DNA of 64,000 bases from Sphingobacterium sp. (lineage in GTDB: Bacteria > Bacteroidota > Bacteroidia > Sphingobacteriales > Sphingobacteriaceae). The stretch is from assembly GCA_031253985.1 (NCBI GenBank), contig JAIRVH010000123.1:1-64000 (forward strand). The letters are read 5' to 3'. Below, piece after piece: positions 7,690 through 16,589 of this stretch; the first letter of the stretch is position 1, and each line of letters begins with the position of its first letter. Below the pieces are notes generated by a model. It had not been told where the DNA came from. It worked only from the letters and a program-made list of their open reading frames with translations, and searched no databases. The position numbers and the translations under genes were made by a program.

Positions 7690-8266
7690 ACATTTAAAGT
7701 TAATCAATTAGCAGCCGAAAGGCTGTAAAAATCGATTCTTGTTTCAATACACAGCACACTGGAATCAGCTTTTACTTTTTAATACCGACCGTCATCACGA
7801 TCACGTTAAAAAGCAAAAAACATGGTATTTATTACTTCTAAGCAGTCTTTCTTTAATTATAGATTGCCAGGCTGTTTAACAAAAATGCAAATCCGATTAT
7901 TCTTTCTCATCCAGGAATACTATACGTTAGCCCGGGAGGACTGGATTAGGCTCTCCCTTATGCTGCCATCGTCGTTAACGACAATGGCAAGCCATTATTT
8001 TTGAAAAAAAATTTTGCAAGAAATTCTATATATGATGTGTCTCATAAATTTTATAGATAATCATCAAATTTACTTGTTGCTGAAATAGAATTTTCCGTCA
8101 TTTGTGTAAATGTTTTTTTTGCGGCAGTAAAAAAATCATCGCTTATTATTAACATGGTTGACACTAATTGAATTATTCAGGACAAATGATACGACGTTTC
8201 CTGTTTGTAACATGCATATTTCATTAGTGTATTATAAAGGAAAATTCACACAACATTAAAACAACG
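7690..8266. other. Long intergenic region with decayed sequence
   Basis: This 577-base gap has a short GAAA-tetraloop hairpin just after the DUF389 gene (stem AGCAGCC/GGCTGT near 7721-7737, no T-run), a near-perfect 24-bp palindrome centred on GTTAAC (7965-7988), and a remnant reading frame listed separately. I see no clear promoter for the M13 peptidase gene. Confidence 0.5.
7863..8060 (+). pseudogene. Possible remnant of a degraded gene
   Basis: In one frame the sequence reads as protein-like over 65 codons with a single in-frame TAG at 7947-7949: a part containing SHPGILYVSPGGLD, then ALPYAAIVVNDNGKPLF. There is no start codon. It does not match a family I know. It could be chance in AT-rich DNA; the low confidence reflects that. 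Confidence 0.25.
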
Positions 8267-10306
8267 ATGAAAAAATTAACACTTGCCCTGATTTTATTGG
8301 CTGGAGTCTCCACACAGCAGGCAATGGCACAAACAGGAGGATCTGGGTCCGATAACGGGATCGACTTAAGCTTAATGGACAAATCAGTACGTCCACAAGA
8401 TGACTTTTACAACTATGTAAGTGGAACCTGGATGAAAACGGCTAAAATTCCTTCGGATAAACCTACCTGGGGAAGCTTCAATAAATTGGCAGAAGACACG
8501 GATAACAATTCAATGAAAATCTTGAACTCCCTGCTGAAGGAAAAATTTACGGAAGGTAGTGAAGGTAAAAAAATACAAGATTTATATGCCTCCTATATGA
8601 ACCTGCAGAAAAGAAATGCTGATGGTATCAAACCTATACAGAAAAATATCAGTAAAATAGACGCCATTAAAAACTTAAAAGATCTTCAGAGTTATTTAAT
8701 CTCTGTAACAAAAGAGGGCGAAAATAACTTCTATGGCTGGGGCGTATATGCAGATTTGAAAGACTCCAAAATGAATGCTGTCTATTTAGGAGATGCTTCT
8801 TTGGGCTTGGGAAGGGATTATTACCAAAAAGAAAATGAAAAGAATACAGAGGCTATAGCTGAATACCAAAAATATGTAGCTTCTATGTTAAAGGAGCTGG
8901 GTTACAAAAATGCTGATGCTACAGCAAAAGGGATCGTAGACTACGAAAAAAGCATTGCAAAGACCTATCTAACGAATGAACAAAGCCGTGATAACACCTT
9001 GCAGTACAACCCACAGACGATGGCTGAACTATCCGCTTTAGTGAAAAATGTGAATTTACCTGAATACCTCAAACAAGTAGGTGTTGATACAAAAAAAGTA
9101 ATTATTGGTGAGTTAGGTTATTACAAAAACTTTGACAATTTAGTCAATGAAGCACATCTTCCTGTCATCAAGGATTACTTAAAATTCCACTTGATTAACG
9201 GTAGTGCATCTTATCTAAGTGAGAAATTAGGCGAAATGAAATTTGCTTTTTATGGCAAATATTTAAGAGGTCAACAAGAACAGAGAGCATTAAATAAAAG
9301 AGGATTTGAACTTATTAACTCCACTTTAGGAGAAGCTTTTGGAAAATTATATGTTGAAAAATATTTCCCTGCTGAAGCCAAGGCACAGATGGTAGAGTTG
9401 ATCGACTATTTAAAGAAGAGTTTTGCAGTTCATATCAACGATCTGACCTGGATGTCTGCTGTTACGAAAGGTAAAGCGCTGGAGAAACTAAACAAATTCA
9501 CCGTAAAAGTAGCTTATCCTGATAAATGGAAAGATTATTCTAAATTGAATATCTTAGCGGAGAGCAAAGGCGGAAATCTGTATGCTAACCTTCAAAATAT
9601 TACGACGTGGCGATATGATAAGGATCTCGCTAAAATTGGAAAACCAGTTGATAAATCGGAATGGGGAATGACTCCGCAGACTGTTAACGCATATTACAAT
9701 CCTGTGAACAACGAGATCGTATTCCCTGCAGCTATTCTTCAACCTCCATTTTTTAATCCAAAGGCCGATGCAGCAGTCAACTTCGGCGGCATAGGAGCTG
9801 TTATTGGCCATGAAATGAGCCATGGATTTGACGATTCTGGCGCTCAATTTGACGCTGATGGCAACTTGGTAGACTGGTGGACACCAGAAGACAAAGCTAA
9901 TTTTGAAAAAGCAACGAAAACTCTTGCTGCCCAATACGATAAATATGAACCTGTAAAAGGAACTTTCGTCAACGGAACATTTACCAATGGTGAAAATATC
10001 GCCGATCTCGGCGGGGTAAACATTGCTTATGATGCACTTCAACTGTATTTGAAAGACAAAGGAAACCCTGGTGAAATAAGTGGATACACACAAGATCAAC
10101 GCTTTTTCCTTAGCTGGGCGACCGTCTGGAGAACTTTATCCAGTGAAAAATATATGGTCAATCAAGTTAAAACCGACCCGCATTCTCCCGGATATTTCAG
10201 AAGTTTCGGTCCATTGATCAACGTCGACGCTTTTTACAAAGCTTTTGATGTAAAACAGGGTGACAAACTGTACAAAACTCCAGAAGAAAGAATCAAAATC
10301 TGGTAA
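8267..10306 (+). CDS. M13 family metallopeptidase (neprilysin-like)
   Basis: A 679-residue exported zinc endopeptidase. A signal peptide (cleavage after about AMAQ, residue 22) precedes the M13 N-terminal domain (about 45-430, RPQDDFYNYVSGTW) and the catalytic domain. The zinc site is His515-Glu516-x-x-His519 (IGHEMSHGFDDSG) with the third ligand Glu576 and Asp580 in ENIADLGG. NAYYNPVNNEIVFPA and the C-terminal DPHSPGYFR-type segment are typical of the family. Length matches the normal M13 size. It should degrade peptides in the periplasm or outside the cell. It is a single-gene unit ending at a hairpin terminator. Confidence 0.95.
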   Translation: MKKLTLALILLAGVSTQQAMAQTGGSGSDNGIDLSLMDKSVRPQDDFYNYVSGTWMKTAKIPSDKPTWGSFNKLAEDTDNNSMKILNSLLKEKFTEGSEGKKIQDLYASYMNLQKRNADGIKPIQKNISKIDAIKNLKDLQSYLISVTKEGENNFYGWGVYADLKDSKMNAVYLGDASLGLGRDYYQKENEKNTEAIAEYQKYVASMLKELGYKNADATAKGIVDYEKSIAKTYLTNEQSRDNTLQYNPQTMAELSALVKNVNLPEYLKQVGVDTKKVIIGELGYYKNFDNLVNEAHLPVIKDYLKFHLINGSASYLSEKLGEMKFAFYGKYLRGQQEQRALNKRGFELINSTLGEAFGKLYVEKYFPAEAKAQMVELIDYLKKSFAVHINDLTWMSAVTKGKALEKLNKFTVKVAYPDKWKDYSKLNILAESKGGNLYANLQNITTWRYDKDLAKIGKPVDKSEWGMTPQTVNAYYNPVNNEIVFPAAILQPPFFNPKADAAVNFGGIGAVIGHEMSHGFDDSGAQFDADGNLVDWWTPEDKANFEKATKTLAAQYDKYEPVKGTFVNGTFTNGENIADLGGVNIAYDALQLYLKDKGNPGEISGYTQDQRFFLSWATVWRTLSSEKYMVNQVKTDPHSPGYFRSFGPLINVDAFYKAFDVKQGDKLYKTPEERIKIW

Positions 10307-10318
10307 CAAAGTATATTT

Positions 10319-10396
10319 AAGGAGCTATCTCAATGTGCAGTACCCCTAAAAGTTGGACACTTTCTCGGTACATCCCACAAAAGGTTAGCTCCTTTT
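10319..10396 (+). terminator. Terminator with an unusually long loop
   Basis: Arms AAGGAGCTA (10319-10327) and TAGCTCCTT (10386-10394) pair perfectly and are followed by TTTT, but the loop is 58 bases instead of a few. The loop holds the IS-end-like sequence listed next, which suggests that a normal terminator was split by an insertion (inference). Confidence 0.6.
10334..10360. repeat. Solo IS-end-like sequence
   Basis: The 27-base stretch starting TGTGCAGTACCCC and ending GTTGGACAC resembles terminal inverted repeats of IS3-family (IS150-group) elements, which from memory start TGTACTG and contain GTTGGAC. No second end, transposase or clear target duplication is visible, so at most it is a scar. 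Confidence 0.35.
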
Positions 10397-10573
10397 ATTG
10401 CCTTGATTTTAATTCCTTCCTATGTGCTGGAGAGACCTCAAAAATAGCCTACTCCCCTATCGGATATAAATTCCGGCATCTTACTTAAGATTTACTGAGA
10501 GCTTTTCATCTATGCTTAACTAAATCAATTTAGTATATTTATATTCATCTAAGAATAAACCAAGAAATATACG

Positions 10574-12412
10574 ATGATAAGAACCAAAACCTTAATTTTT
10601 GTAATACTTCTGCTCTCTTTAAGCTGGCTTAGTGCAATTGCACAACATGCACAGCTTCCGACACCCTGGACGGAAATAGCCAAGCAGACAGAAGTACCAC
10701 TCGCAGAATATCCCCGTCCTCAACTGGAAAGAAAAGAATGGCAATGTCTTAATGGTACATGGGATTATATTGGCGGAAAAGATGCTCCGGATGCCCTAAA
10801 TCCATCGACATCAATTTCTTTTGATCACGCTAAAGAAAACATTCTTGTTCCCTACTGCCCGGAGTCTTACTTGTCCGGCATACAACGCAAACAAGAAATT
10901 AATATGTGGTACAGTAAAAAATTTGAGCTGCCCAAACAATGGAGAAATAAAGATATTATACTCCATTTTGGCGCTGTCGATCACAACGCCACCATATTTA
11001 TAAACAATAAGAAAGTAGGAGCCCATGCAGGTGGCTATCATTCCTTTTGGTTCAACATCACGCCATTTTTAAATACGGGCCAGAATACACTTGTCGTTGC
11101 TGCACACGACAGCAACGATGGAAGATATCCTTCAGGTAAAAACGGCCCTCGGGGAGACTACACCTTTTCTTCCGGTATCTGGCAGACTGTATGGATCGAG
11201 CCTGTAAATAAGAACCATATCCAAAGCATAAAATTACTCCCGCAGCTTGTCGAGAAACAGCTAAAAGTACAGGTCAACAGCATCAGTAAAGCTAAGGTTA
11301 CAGCGATCGTTTCTGCTGAAGGAAAACAGATTGCAAAGATGGTCTCACAGTCTGGCGCCGACTTTACCATTCCAATAGAAAATCCAAAACTTTGGTCTCC
11401 TGACTCCCCCTTTTTATATGATTTACAATTATACATTCATGACGGAAATGGTGAAGTCATCGACGAAGTCAAGAGCTATTTTGGGATGCGTGATGTGAAA
11501 TTGGGCAATGTGAACGGGATCATGAGGCCACTATTAAATGGACAATTCGTGATGCAGCTTGGTTTATTAGATCAGGGCTACTGGCCGGATGGCATTTTAA
11601 CAGCACCTACTGAAGAAGCCCTCAAGCATGATATCGAATTCACCAAGAACGCCGGATATAATCTGATTCGTAAACACATGAAAACGGAACCACAACGGTT
11701 TTATTACTGGGCAGATAAAATGGGACTACTGGTCTGGCAGGACATGCCCTGCCTCTGGTATCCGGATGAAGATACTACAGTTTATCGAAAAGCCTTTCGC
11801 GATGAATATAAGGCTATCATTGATGAACATTACAATTCGCCTTCCGTTATTGCCTGGGTCCCTTTTAACGAAAACTGGGGTGCTTTCGATGTGAAGAACA
11901 TAACCAACTGGACCAAACAGTATGATCCATCAAGGTTAGTAAACGGAAATTCCGGATTCAACAACAACCCGTCCTACCAAAAAGCCTATGGTGATCCCGG
12001 AAATGGGGACTTTGTTGATACACATATTTATGTTGGACCAAATGGAGCATCAGTACCAGATCAAAAACGGGCCGCCTCGCTCGGTGAGTTTGGTGGCGTT
12101 GGACTATTTGTCCGGGACCATATGTGGCCTGTAGAAAACAATGCTTATGCTTACGAGCCAACAGTAGAAGCGCTCACTGATCGTTATATATTTCTAATGG
12201 ACAATGTCAAGCAACTGGTTCGATACAAAGGACTGAGCGTAGCAATTTACACACAAACAACAGATGTGGAGCATGAAGTCAATGGTCTATTAACCTACGA
12301 CCGCAAAATACAGAAAATGGTACTGAATAAGATTAGAGCAGTCAATCAGGCCGTTATTAAAGCTGGGAGCTCTTTAAATGTACAAAACAAGGAAAATAAC
12401 CCTTTGAAGTAA
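10574..12412 (+). CDS. Glycoside hydrolase family 2 protein
   Basis: A 612-residue exported glycosidase. A signal peptide (about residues 1-23, ending SAIAQ) is followed by the GH2 sugar-binding jelly roll (about 55-210, LNGTWDYIGG, WYSKKFELP, HFGAVDHNATIFINN), an immunoglobulin-like domain (about 215-310) and a TIM barrel. The acid/base is Glu433 in FNENWG and the nucleophile is Glu505 in SLGEFGG, both present. At 612 residues it is close to the size of glucuronidase-like or short galactosidase-like GH2 enzymes. Specificity (galactose, mannose or glucuronic acid) cannot be decided. It has no SusC/D neighbours, so it is not in a classical polysaccharide utilisation locus here. Confidence 0.92.
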   Translation: MIRTKTLIFVILLLSLSWLSAIAQHAQLPTPWTEIAKQTEVPLAEYPRPQLERKEWQCLNGTWDYIGGKDAPDALNPSTSISFDHAKENILVPYCPESYLSGIQRKQEINMWYSKKFELPKQWRNKDIILHFGAVDHNATIFINNKKVGAHAGGYHSFWFNITPFLNTGQNTLVVAAHDSNDGRYPSGKNGPRGDYTFSSGIWQTVWIEPVNKNHIQSIKLLPQLVEKQLKVQVNSISKAKVTAIVSAEGKQIAKMVSQSGADFTIPIENPKLWSPDSPFLYDLQLYIHDGNGEVIDEVKSYFGMRDVKLGNVNGIMRPLLNGQFVMQLGLLDQGYWPDGILTAPTEEALKHDIEFTKNAGYNLIRKHMKTEPQRFYYWADKMGLLVWQDMPCLWYPDEDTTVYRKAFRDEYKAIIDEHYNSPSVIAWVPFNENWGAFDVKNITNWTKQYDPSRLVNGNSGFNNNPSYQKAYGDPGNGDFVDTHIYVGPNGASVPDQKRAASLGEFGGVGLFVRDHMWPVENNAYAYEPTVEALTDRYIFLMDNVKQLVRYKGLSVAIYTQTTDVEHEVNGLLTYDRKIQKMVLNKIRAVNQAVIKAGSSLNVQNKENNPLK

Positions 12413-12495
12413 ATAATTTTCAAACTATTCCGCATTTATAGCTGTTCTTTTTTCATTAAGAATCCAATGAAAGCGTATTATAATCCCAGATTATT

Positions 12496-12672
12496 ATGGC
12501 AAAATATTCAGAAAAAGCATCAGAGAAAGTCGAAAAAACGATGCATGAAATGAAAGAGGGAAAGTTAAAATCCGGTAGCGGAAAAAAGGTCACTTCAAAA
12601 AAACAGGCTATAGCCATTGGTTTATCCGAGGCTAGAAAAGAAGGCGCTAAAGTCCCTAAAAAGAAATCCTAG
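12496..12672 (+). CDS. DUF6496 family small basic protein, 58 aa
   Basis: A very small, Lys-rich protein reading MAKYSEKASEKVEKTMHEM at the start, then GKLKSGSGKKVTSKKQAIA and IGLSEARKEGAKVPKKKS. This pattern, with the SGSGKKVTSKKQAIAIGLSEA core, is the DUF6496 family, small proteins of unknown role often found near stress genes. It has no signal peptide. Its last codons and TAG stop form the left arm of the terminator hairpin. It lies 84 bases after the GH2 gene and may be transcribed separately. Confidence 0.85.
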   Translation: MAKYSEKASEKVEKTMHEMKEGKLKSGSGKKVTSKKQAIAIGLSEARKEGAKVPKKKS

Positions 12673-12701
12673 CAAGTAAGCACTTGCTAGGATTTCTTTT
12701 T
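12661..12701 (+). terminator. Terminator overlapping the DUF6496 stop codon
   Basis: A perfect 17-bp stem (12661-12677 with 12682-12698) with a 4-base loop and a T-run. The stop codon of the small gene is inside the left arm, so ribosomes finishing translation would cover the hairpin. Confidence 0.93.
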
Positions 12702-12734
12702 AGGGACTGAAGAAGTTCATTCAGTATCTTCGAT

Positions 12735-13139
12735 TTACAACAAAGACTCTTTCTCGTTCTTTTGGTCGTAGGGATCTGACAATACGTTTTGGTCCTCTCC
12801 TTCTATATAATTTTGATTGATATCCAATGGGGTATAAATATTAACGCTGCTGCCATTTCTCTTTTTAAGATAATACTGAATCTTAGTCGTATCGATATTG
12901 CTCACATCCGAAGCAGTCCAAATCATTTGATGCCCCACGGCATCGATAGTTATTACGGTGTCGTTACCATGTGCTATGATTTTTTGCAGCCCTAATTCAC
13001 TTTTTCGATCACCTTCTCTGGTTAATAAATGTATATTTCCTTCTTTATCAACCATCCGAATCTGTTGATTATTATTACATCCAACTAAGAGGATGAAGCT
13101 AAACAGTGTAAATGGAAGGGCCGTCAGTATTATTTTCAT
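12735..13139 (-). CDS. Putative lipoprotein, 134 aa
   Basis: The N-terminus MKIILTALPFTLFSFILLVGC is a lipoprotein signal with Cys at residue 21. The mature part begins with a run of Asn and Gln, followed by mixed beta-rich sequence with no recognised domain (for example VDKEGNIHLLTREGDRKSELG, and GHQMIWTASDVSNIDTTKI later) and an acidic tail. I do not recognise a family. It is an isolated gene convergent with the DUF6496 unit. Confidence 0.7.
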   Translation of the reverse strand: MKIILTALPFTLFSFILLVGCNNNQQIRMVDKEGNIHLLTREGDRKSELGLQKIIAHGNDTVITIDAVGHQMIWTASDVSNIDTTKIQYYLKKRNGSSVNIYTPLDINQNYIEGEDQNVLSDPYDQKNEKESLL

Positions 13140-13356
13140 ATCGTCTATTTTCTAACATATTGTATGTGTAATGACGAGATACAAAGATACTGCCAAAATA
13201 TCTTCCATCATTTTGATAATCTACACTATTTTAGATTAGACTTATACAGTACCTAATAGAGTTCCGAATATATATTCGCTTTTCATTTGGTAAATAGTGT
13301 TTTTTTCTGAACAAACCTCCGAATAAGCCGTGTGAAATAAACATTAAATTTATATC

Positions 13357-13971
13357 TTATTTTATTTTCGATTTTATTGCTAACCGACCAGCACTCTCTG
13401 CGGCGATCATCATTGCTGCCGCCAACATAATGATATCTTTCACCACCAACCTACCGGCGGCGGATAAATAAGGAAAACCGTAATTTGGCGAAGGGAAATC
13501 ACCATCCAATTTGGGCACAAGTGCTTCTGGTGTTGTAATTAGAAAAGAAAGCGTGACGAATGACATCATTACCGTCAATAAAGCTCCTAAAATCCCGATT
13601 TTAGGAAACCAGATACCAAGCAATGTCATCAAACCGATCACAATAATCACAAGGCCCAGCAGATACGAAAACAAATATGTTCCATTTTTTTGGTGCCAGG
13701 CAATATTTTCACGAACAACCTTGCCTTCCGGATTTTTGAAGATCTGGTATTCTGGCACCAGCTTTCCATTATTATCGAAAGCTTGTTTTCCGGCATTGTG
13801 ATAAAAGAAATTCATTACTGGACTATTGATCACAAAAGGAACAATACCATCGGCTTCATATTGAAACGCCTTCAATCCTCCAATCCATGCCATCACAATA
13901 AAGATTGAAATTCTCATAAAGTTAGTCAAGGTATACTGTGACTGGGCTAATGTGCTTATTATTTTTTCCAT
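13357..13971 (-). CDS. DUF417 (YkgB/RclC-like) membrane protein
   Basis: A 204-residue inner-membrane protein with about four helices (FMRISIFIVMAWIGGLKAF near 18-37, a pair around 100-150 and one near 178-198). The motif WIGGLKAFQYEADGI, followed by PFV and SPVMNFFYH, is the hallmark of DUF417, the family of E. coli RclC, which belongs to the reactive chlorine resistance system. An insertion after SPVMNFFYH (NAGKQAFDNNGKLVP) is slightly longer than in the enterobacterial form. It is followed upstream by an AraC regulator, the same pairing as rclR/rclC, though here the genes are co-oriented. Confidence 0.85.
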   Translation of the reverse strand: MEKIISTLAQSQYTLTNFMRISIFIVMAWIGGLKAFQYEADGIVPFVINSPVMNFFYHNAGKQAFDNNGKLVPEYQIFKNPEGKVVRENIAWHQKNGTYLFSYLLGLVIIVIGLMTLLGIWFPKIGILGALLTVMMSFVTLSFLITTPEALVPKLDGDFPSPNYGFPYLSAAGRLVVKDIIMLAAAMMIAAESAGRLAIKSKIK

Positions 13972-13997
13972 AATATATCGCTTTGTTTAATACAAAA

Positions 13998-14026
13998 CAA
14001 AACTAACCAATGAGATAAACGGGCAA
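13998..14026 (-). promoter_or_regulatory. Promoter candidate of the DUF417 gene
   Basis: On the minus strand TTG (14024-14026), an 18-bp spacer and TAGTTTTG (13998-14005) give a full match to the -7 box with a spacer one base shorter than typical. It sits 27 bases before the start codon and inside the gap after the AraC gene, so the DUF417 gene can be transcribed alone. Confidence 0.45.
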
Positions 14027-14041
14027 CATGGACAAATACCT

Positions 14042-14881
14042 CTATAACATAGACTTTTTGGCTACAATAGATAAACCGACTTGTTTTCGAAATTCCTTAG
14101 GAGATACACCGACCATCTTCTTGAAAAACCGGCTGAAGTAAAATTCATCTTTATACTGCAACGCAGCAGCTATTTCTTTAATACTTCTGGAGCTCAGATG
14201 GAGCAGTCTTTTGCTTTCCAGAACAAGACGTTCCTGAATCAGTTTTGACGGCGATTTACCCCATTTCAATCTTACCTTTTTAGCAAACACCGCTGGACTT
14301 AAGCTGTAGTTTTCAGCATAAAATGTAACCTCTTTATGTGCTATATAATTTTTTTCCAGAAGCTGCTCAAAGTCATCAATAACATCTCTATAAGCCGACC
14401 TAGACAGTTGCAGATCATTTACAACCATTTTTTGCTTGCTTGCCAGGGCTAAAATAAGCTGCAGGTAGGTTTTTAACAGTGACTGATCATAGGATGCCGG
14501 AGACATTTTTAGCCGATCTATTTTCTCCATAATAGCCATTATCTCCTCATAGAGTTCTGCTGTAAGCGCTACATTGGGTACCTGATATATATTGTTGAAT
14601 AAAATACCATTGCAGGCCACTTCGTTTTTATGATATTCTATACAATAAAAATCTCCATGGAATTTTAGTATGTTGATGGTACGAGGTGAAGTCATCTCCA
14701 ACGTAAACAATTGATAAGGGGACAAAAACAAAATATCTTTCGGATTAGCATGATAGGGAATTAGATCTACAGAAAAATGAGTTTCCTCTTCAAACAAAAG
14801 AATACAATACAACGGCTCACTGATCTCGAACTTCTCGACAAATAATACTAGTTTTTCAAGTAGGATAAAGGAAGAGTCCAT
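14042..14881 (-). CDS. AraC family transcriptional regulator
   Basis: A 279-residue regulator. The N-terminal half (about 1-165) is a cupin-like ligand-binding region without a named motif. The C-terminal half (about 170-275) has the two AraC helix-turn-helix motifs: SPAVFAKKVRLKWGKSPSKL and SRSIKEIAAALQYKDEFYFS followed by RFFKKMVGVSPKEFRKQ. It probably controls the neighbouring DUF417 and/or DUF1275 genes. If the pathway matches E. coli Rcl, the inducer could be reactive chlorine species, but the redox-active Cys of RclR are not obvious here (only single Cys residues in the N-terminal half, around residues 26, 78 and 90), so this is weak. Confidence 0.9.
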   Translation of the reverse strand: MDSSFILLEKLVLFVEKFEISEPLYCILLFEEETHFSVDLIPYHANPKDILFLSPYQLFTLEMTSPRTINILKFHGDFYCIEYHKNEVACNGILFNNIYQVPNVALTAELYEEIMAIMEKIDRLKMSPASYDQSLLKTYLQLILALASKQKMVVNDLQLSRSAYRDVIDDFEQLLEKNYIAHKEVTFYAENYSLSPAVFAKKVRLKWGKSPSKLIQERLVLESKRLLHLSSRSIKEIAAALQYKDEFYFSRFFKKMVGVSPKEFRKQVGLSIVAKKSML

Positions 14882-14904
14882 ATTATTAATTGAAGATATA
14901 AATT

Positions 14905-15639
14905 TTATTCATCGTGTCTCAAACTTCGTTTCAGATGATAAAACCTGAGTAGAATACTATCATACCATAAAGCGAACAGCAGCATGATCGCCGGTAATAG
15001 CAATGTTTTCAATACAAAATATTGAAATACAAAGCCTCCAATAATTCCACCGATAAAAAAACCACTAATAATCATTAACTTAAGAAAAATACTTTTGTGC
15101 AATTTCATTTTCTCAGCAATTTCCCGATAAAAAAACAACTGTGAAAACTCTATACCAAGGTCAGTAAACAATCCCGTCAAATGTGTTGTTCTAACAACTG
15201 ATTGGGAAACCTTCGTGACTAAGGCATTTTGAAGTCCCATAGCAAAAAGAAGGGCGAATGAAATTAATGTTGAAAATGACCGCCCTATTTCGACAAAAGT
15301 AGGCAGCAGTCCCACGATAATTAAAATCATGGACTCTATACAAATTGGAACAACATAGGCGTTATGCGATTTCTTTTTTGAAGCCAATTCGACGATAAAA
15401 CCTGAAAGGAATGCTCCCATTAAAAAGAAAGCAATATACAAGAGATAAATCAACGCCATTTTATAATTTAATAAAATCAATTGCTCTGAAAAAAAAGCAA
15501 AATGGCCTGTAACATTCGTCGTTAAGGTATTAACGGCAAGAACGCCTGTGATATTAACCAGCCCCGCAACACAGGATAAAATAGAAGCTAACTTTAAGTT
15601 GTGCGCATAATTCCTTCCTCTCCCTTGGTGCCTAAACAT
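14905..15639 (-). CDS. DUF1275 (YoaK-like) membrane protein
   Basis: A 244-residue integral membrane protein with about six helices. The N-terminal ASILSCVAGLVNITGVLAV and NVTGHFAF motifs, the NALVTKVSQSVVRTTHLTGLFTDLG core, and a final helix pair are typical of the YoaK/DUF1275 family of unknown function. It starts 23 bases before the AraC gene on the same strand, so the two form one unit. Confidence 0.88.
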   Translation of the reverse strand: MFRHQGRGRNYAHNLKLASILSCVAGLVNITGVLAVNTLTTNVTGHFAFFSEQLILLNYKMALIYLLYIAFFLMGAFLSGFIVELASKKKSHNAYVVPICIESMILIIVGLLPTFVEIGRSFSTLISFALLFAMGLQNALVTKVSQSVVRTTHLTGLFTDLGIEFSQLFFYREIAEKMKLHKSIFLKLMIISGFFIGGIIGGFVFQYFVLKTLLLPAIMLLFALWYDSILLRFYHLKRSLRHDE

Positions 15640-15688
15640 TTGAATCGATCTTTATAAATTAGAGAAAACAGCTGAAAATATTAGCCTA

Positions 15689-16504
15689 CTAAGGGTTCAA
15701 TAAATTATATACCCTAACATAGTCAACTTGCATCGTCGCGGGAAATGCAGTAACGTCCACGCCTTTTGCTCCGCCCCAGTCGCCGCCAATAGCCAGATTA
15801 AGCAACAGATGAAATCTTTTATCAAATGGCCACACAGCACTACCTTTACCCTCTTTAGGAAAATCATAAATTTGAACATCATCCACAAAACCGCGGATAT
15901 ATTCGGGCGTCCAGTCAATCCGATACTCGTGAAAAGCGGTGGTGGCATGTTCAATTCGCTTCATAGCTCCTTTTTGTGTTCCAATGGTATGATTATAGTC
16001 TTTGGTATGAACTGTAATATGTATCGCATCCTCATCATAACCTACATGTTCCATGATGTCTATTTCACCCGAATGAGGCCAATTTCCATACACCCAATCT
16101 GTAGGTAACATCCAGGCTGCAGCCCAGGTACCTCTTCCTCTGGGAACTTTGGCACGGACTACAAATCGACCATAAAGAAAATCGCCTCTGTCCTTGCTAA
16201 CCAATCGTGCCGAAGTATAGTTCAACCCTTCATGCTGTTCTTTTATTGCTGTTATGTTTAAAATGCCATCCGCTACATACGCATTTTTCAAATTCGCATC
16301 TGTATAGTATTGAAGTTCATGATTTCCCCAGCCATTATACTTTGCCCCCACATCGTATCCCCATTTCTCGGAATCGGGCAGACCATCTTTGTCAAATTCG
16401 TCACGCCAAATAGGTGTTGCAGCAAACTTATATGCTCTGATTTGTGTACTATCCGGGTTTACCGATAGTATTGAAATCAAAGGAAGTATCCAAAAGCTCA
16501 TCAT
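15689..16504 (-). CDS. Glycoside hydrolase family 16 beta-glucanase
   Basis: A 271-residue secreted GH16 enzyme. A short signal region (MMSFWILPLISILSV) precedes the beta-jelly-roll domain. The catalytic box SGEIDIMEHVG holds the nucleophile Glu147, assisting Asp149 and acid/base Glu152, and the EIDIMEH form (with the extra Met bulge) is the laminarinase/1,3(4)-beta-glucanase type. WAAAWMLP, DWTPEYIRGFVDD and LLLNLAIGGDWGG are the usual flanking motifs. It probably hydrolyses beta-1,3 or mixed-linkage glucans. It stands alone without SusC/D partners and is followed by the UspA gene on the same strand. Confidence 0.93.
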   Translation of the reverse strand: MMSFWILPLISILSVNPDSTQIRAYKFAATPIWRDEFDKDGLPDSEKWGYDVGAKYNGWGNHELQYYTDANLKNAYVADGILNITAIKEQHEGLNYTSARLVSKDRGDFLYGRFVVRAKVPRGRGTWAAAWMLPTDWVYGNWPHSGEIDIMEHVGYDEDAIHITVHTKDYNHTIGTQKGAMKRIEHATTAFHEYRIDWTPEYIRGFVDDVQIYDFPKEGKGSAVWPFDKRFHLLLNLAIGGDWGGAKGVDVTAFPATMQVDYVRVYNLLNP

Positions 16505-16589
16505 ATCTAGTTTATTCTTGTCTTTATAAAAATATGAAAAATCACCAAACGGGGCTAGCTACTAGTCTAAAAAATATAGCCAATTCCGG

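Noticed and set aside
9554..10099. 181-codon antisense frame inside the M13 peptidase gene
   Set aside because: It lies entirely opposite conserved catalytic sequence and its product has no family character.
13265..13278. Palindrome CGAATATATATTCG between the lipoprotein and DUF417 genes
   Set aside because: AT-rich self-complementary sequence at no fixed distance from a promoter.
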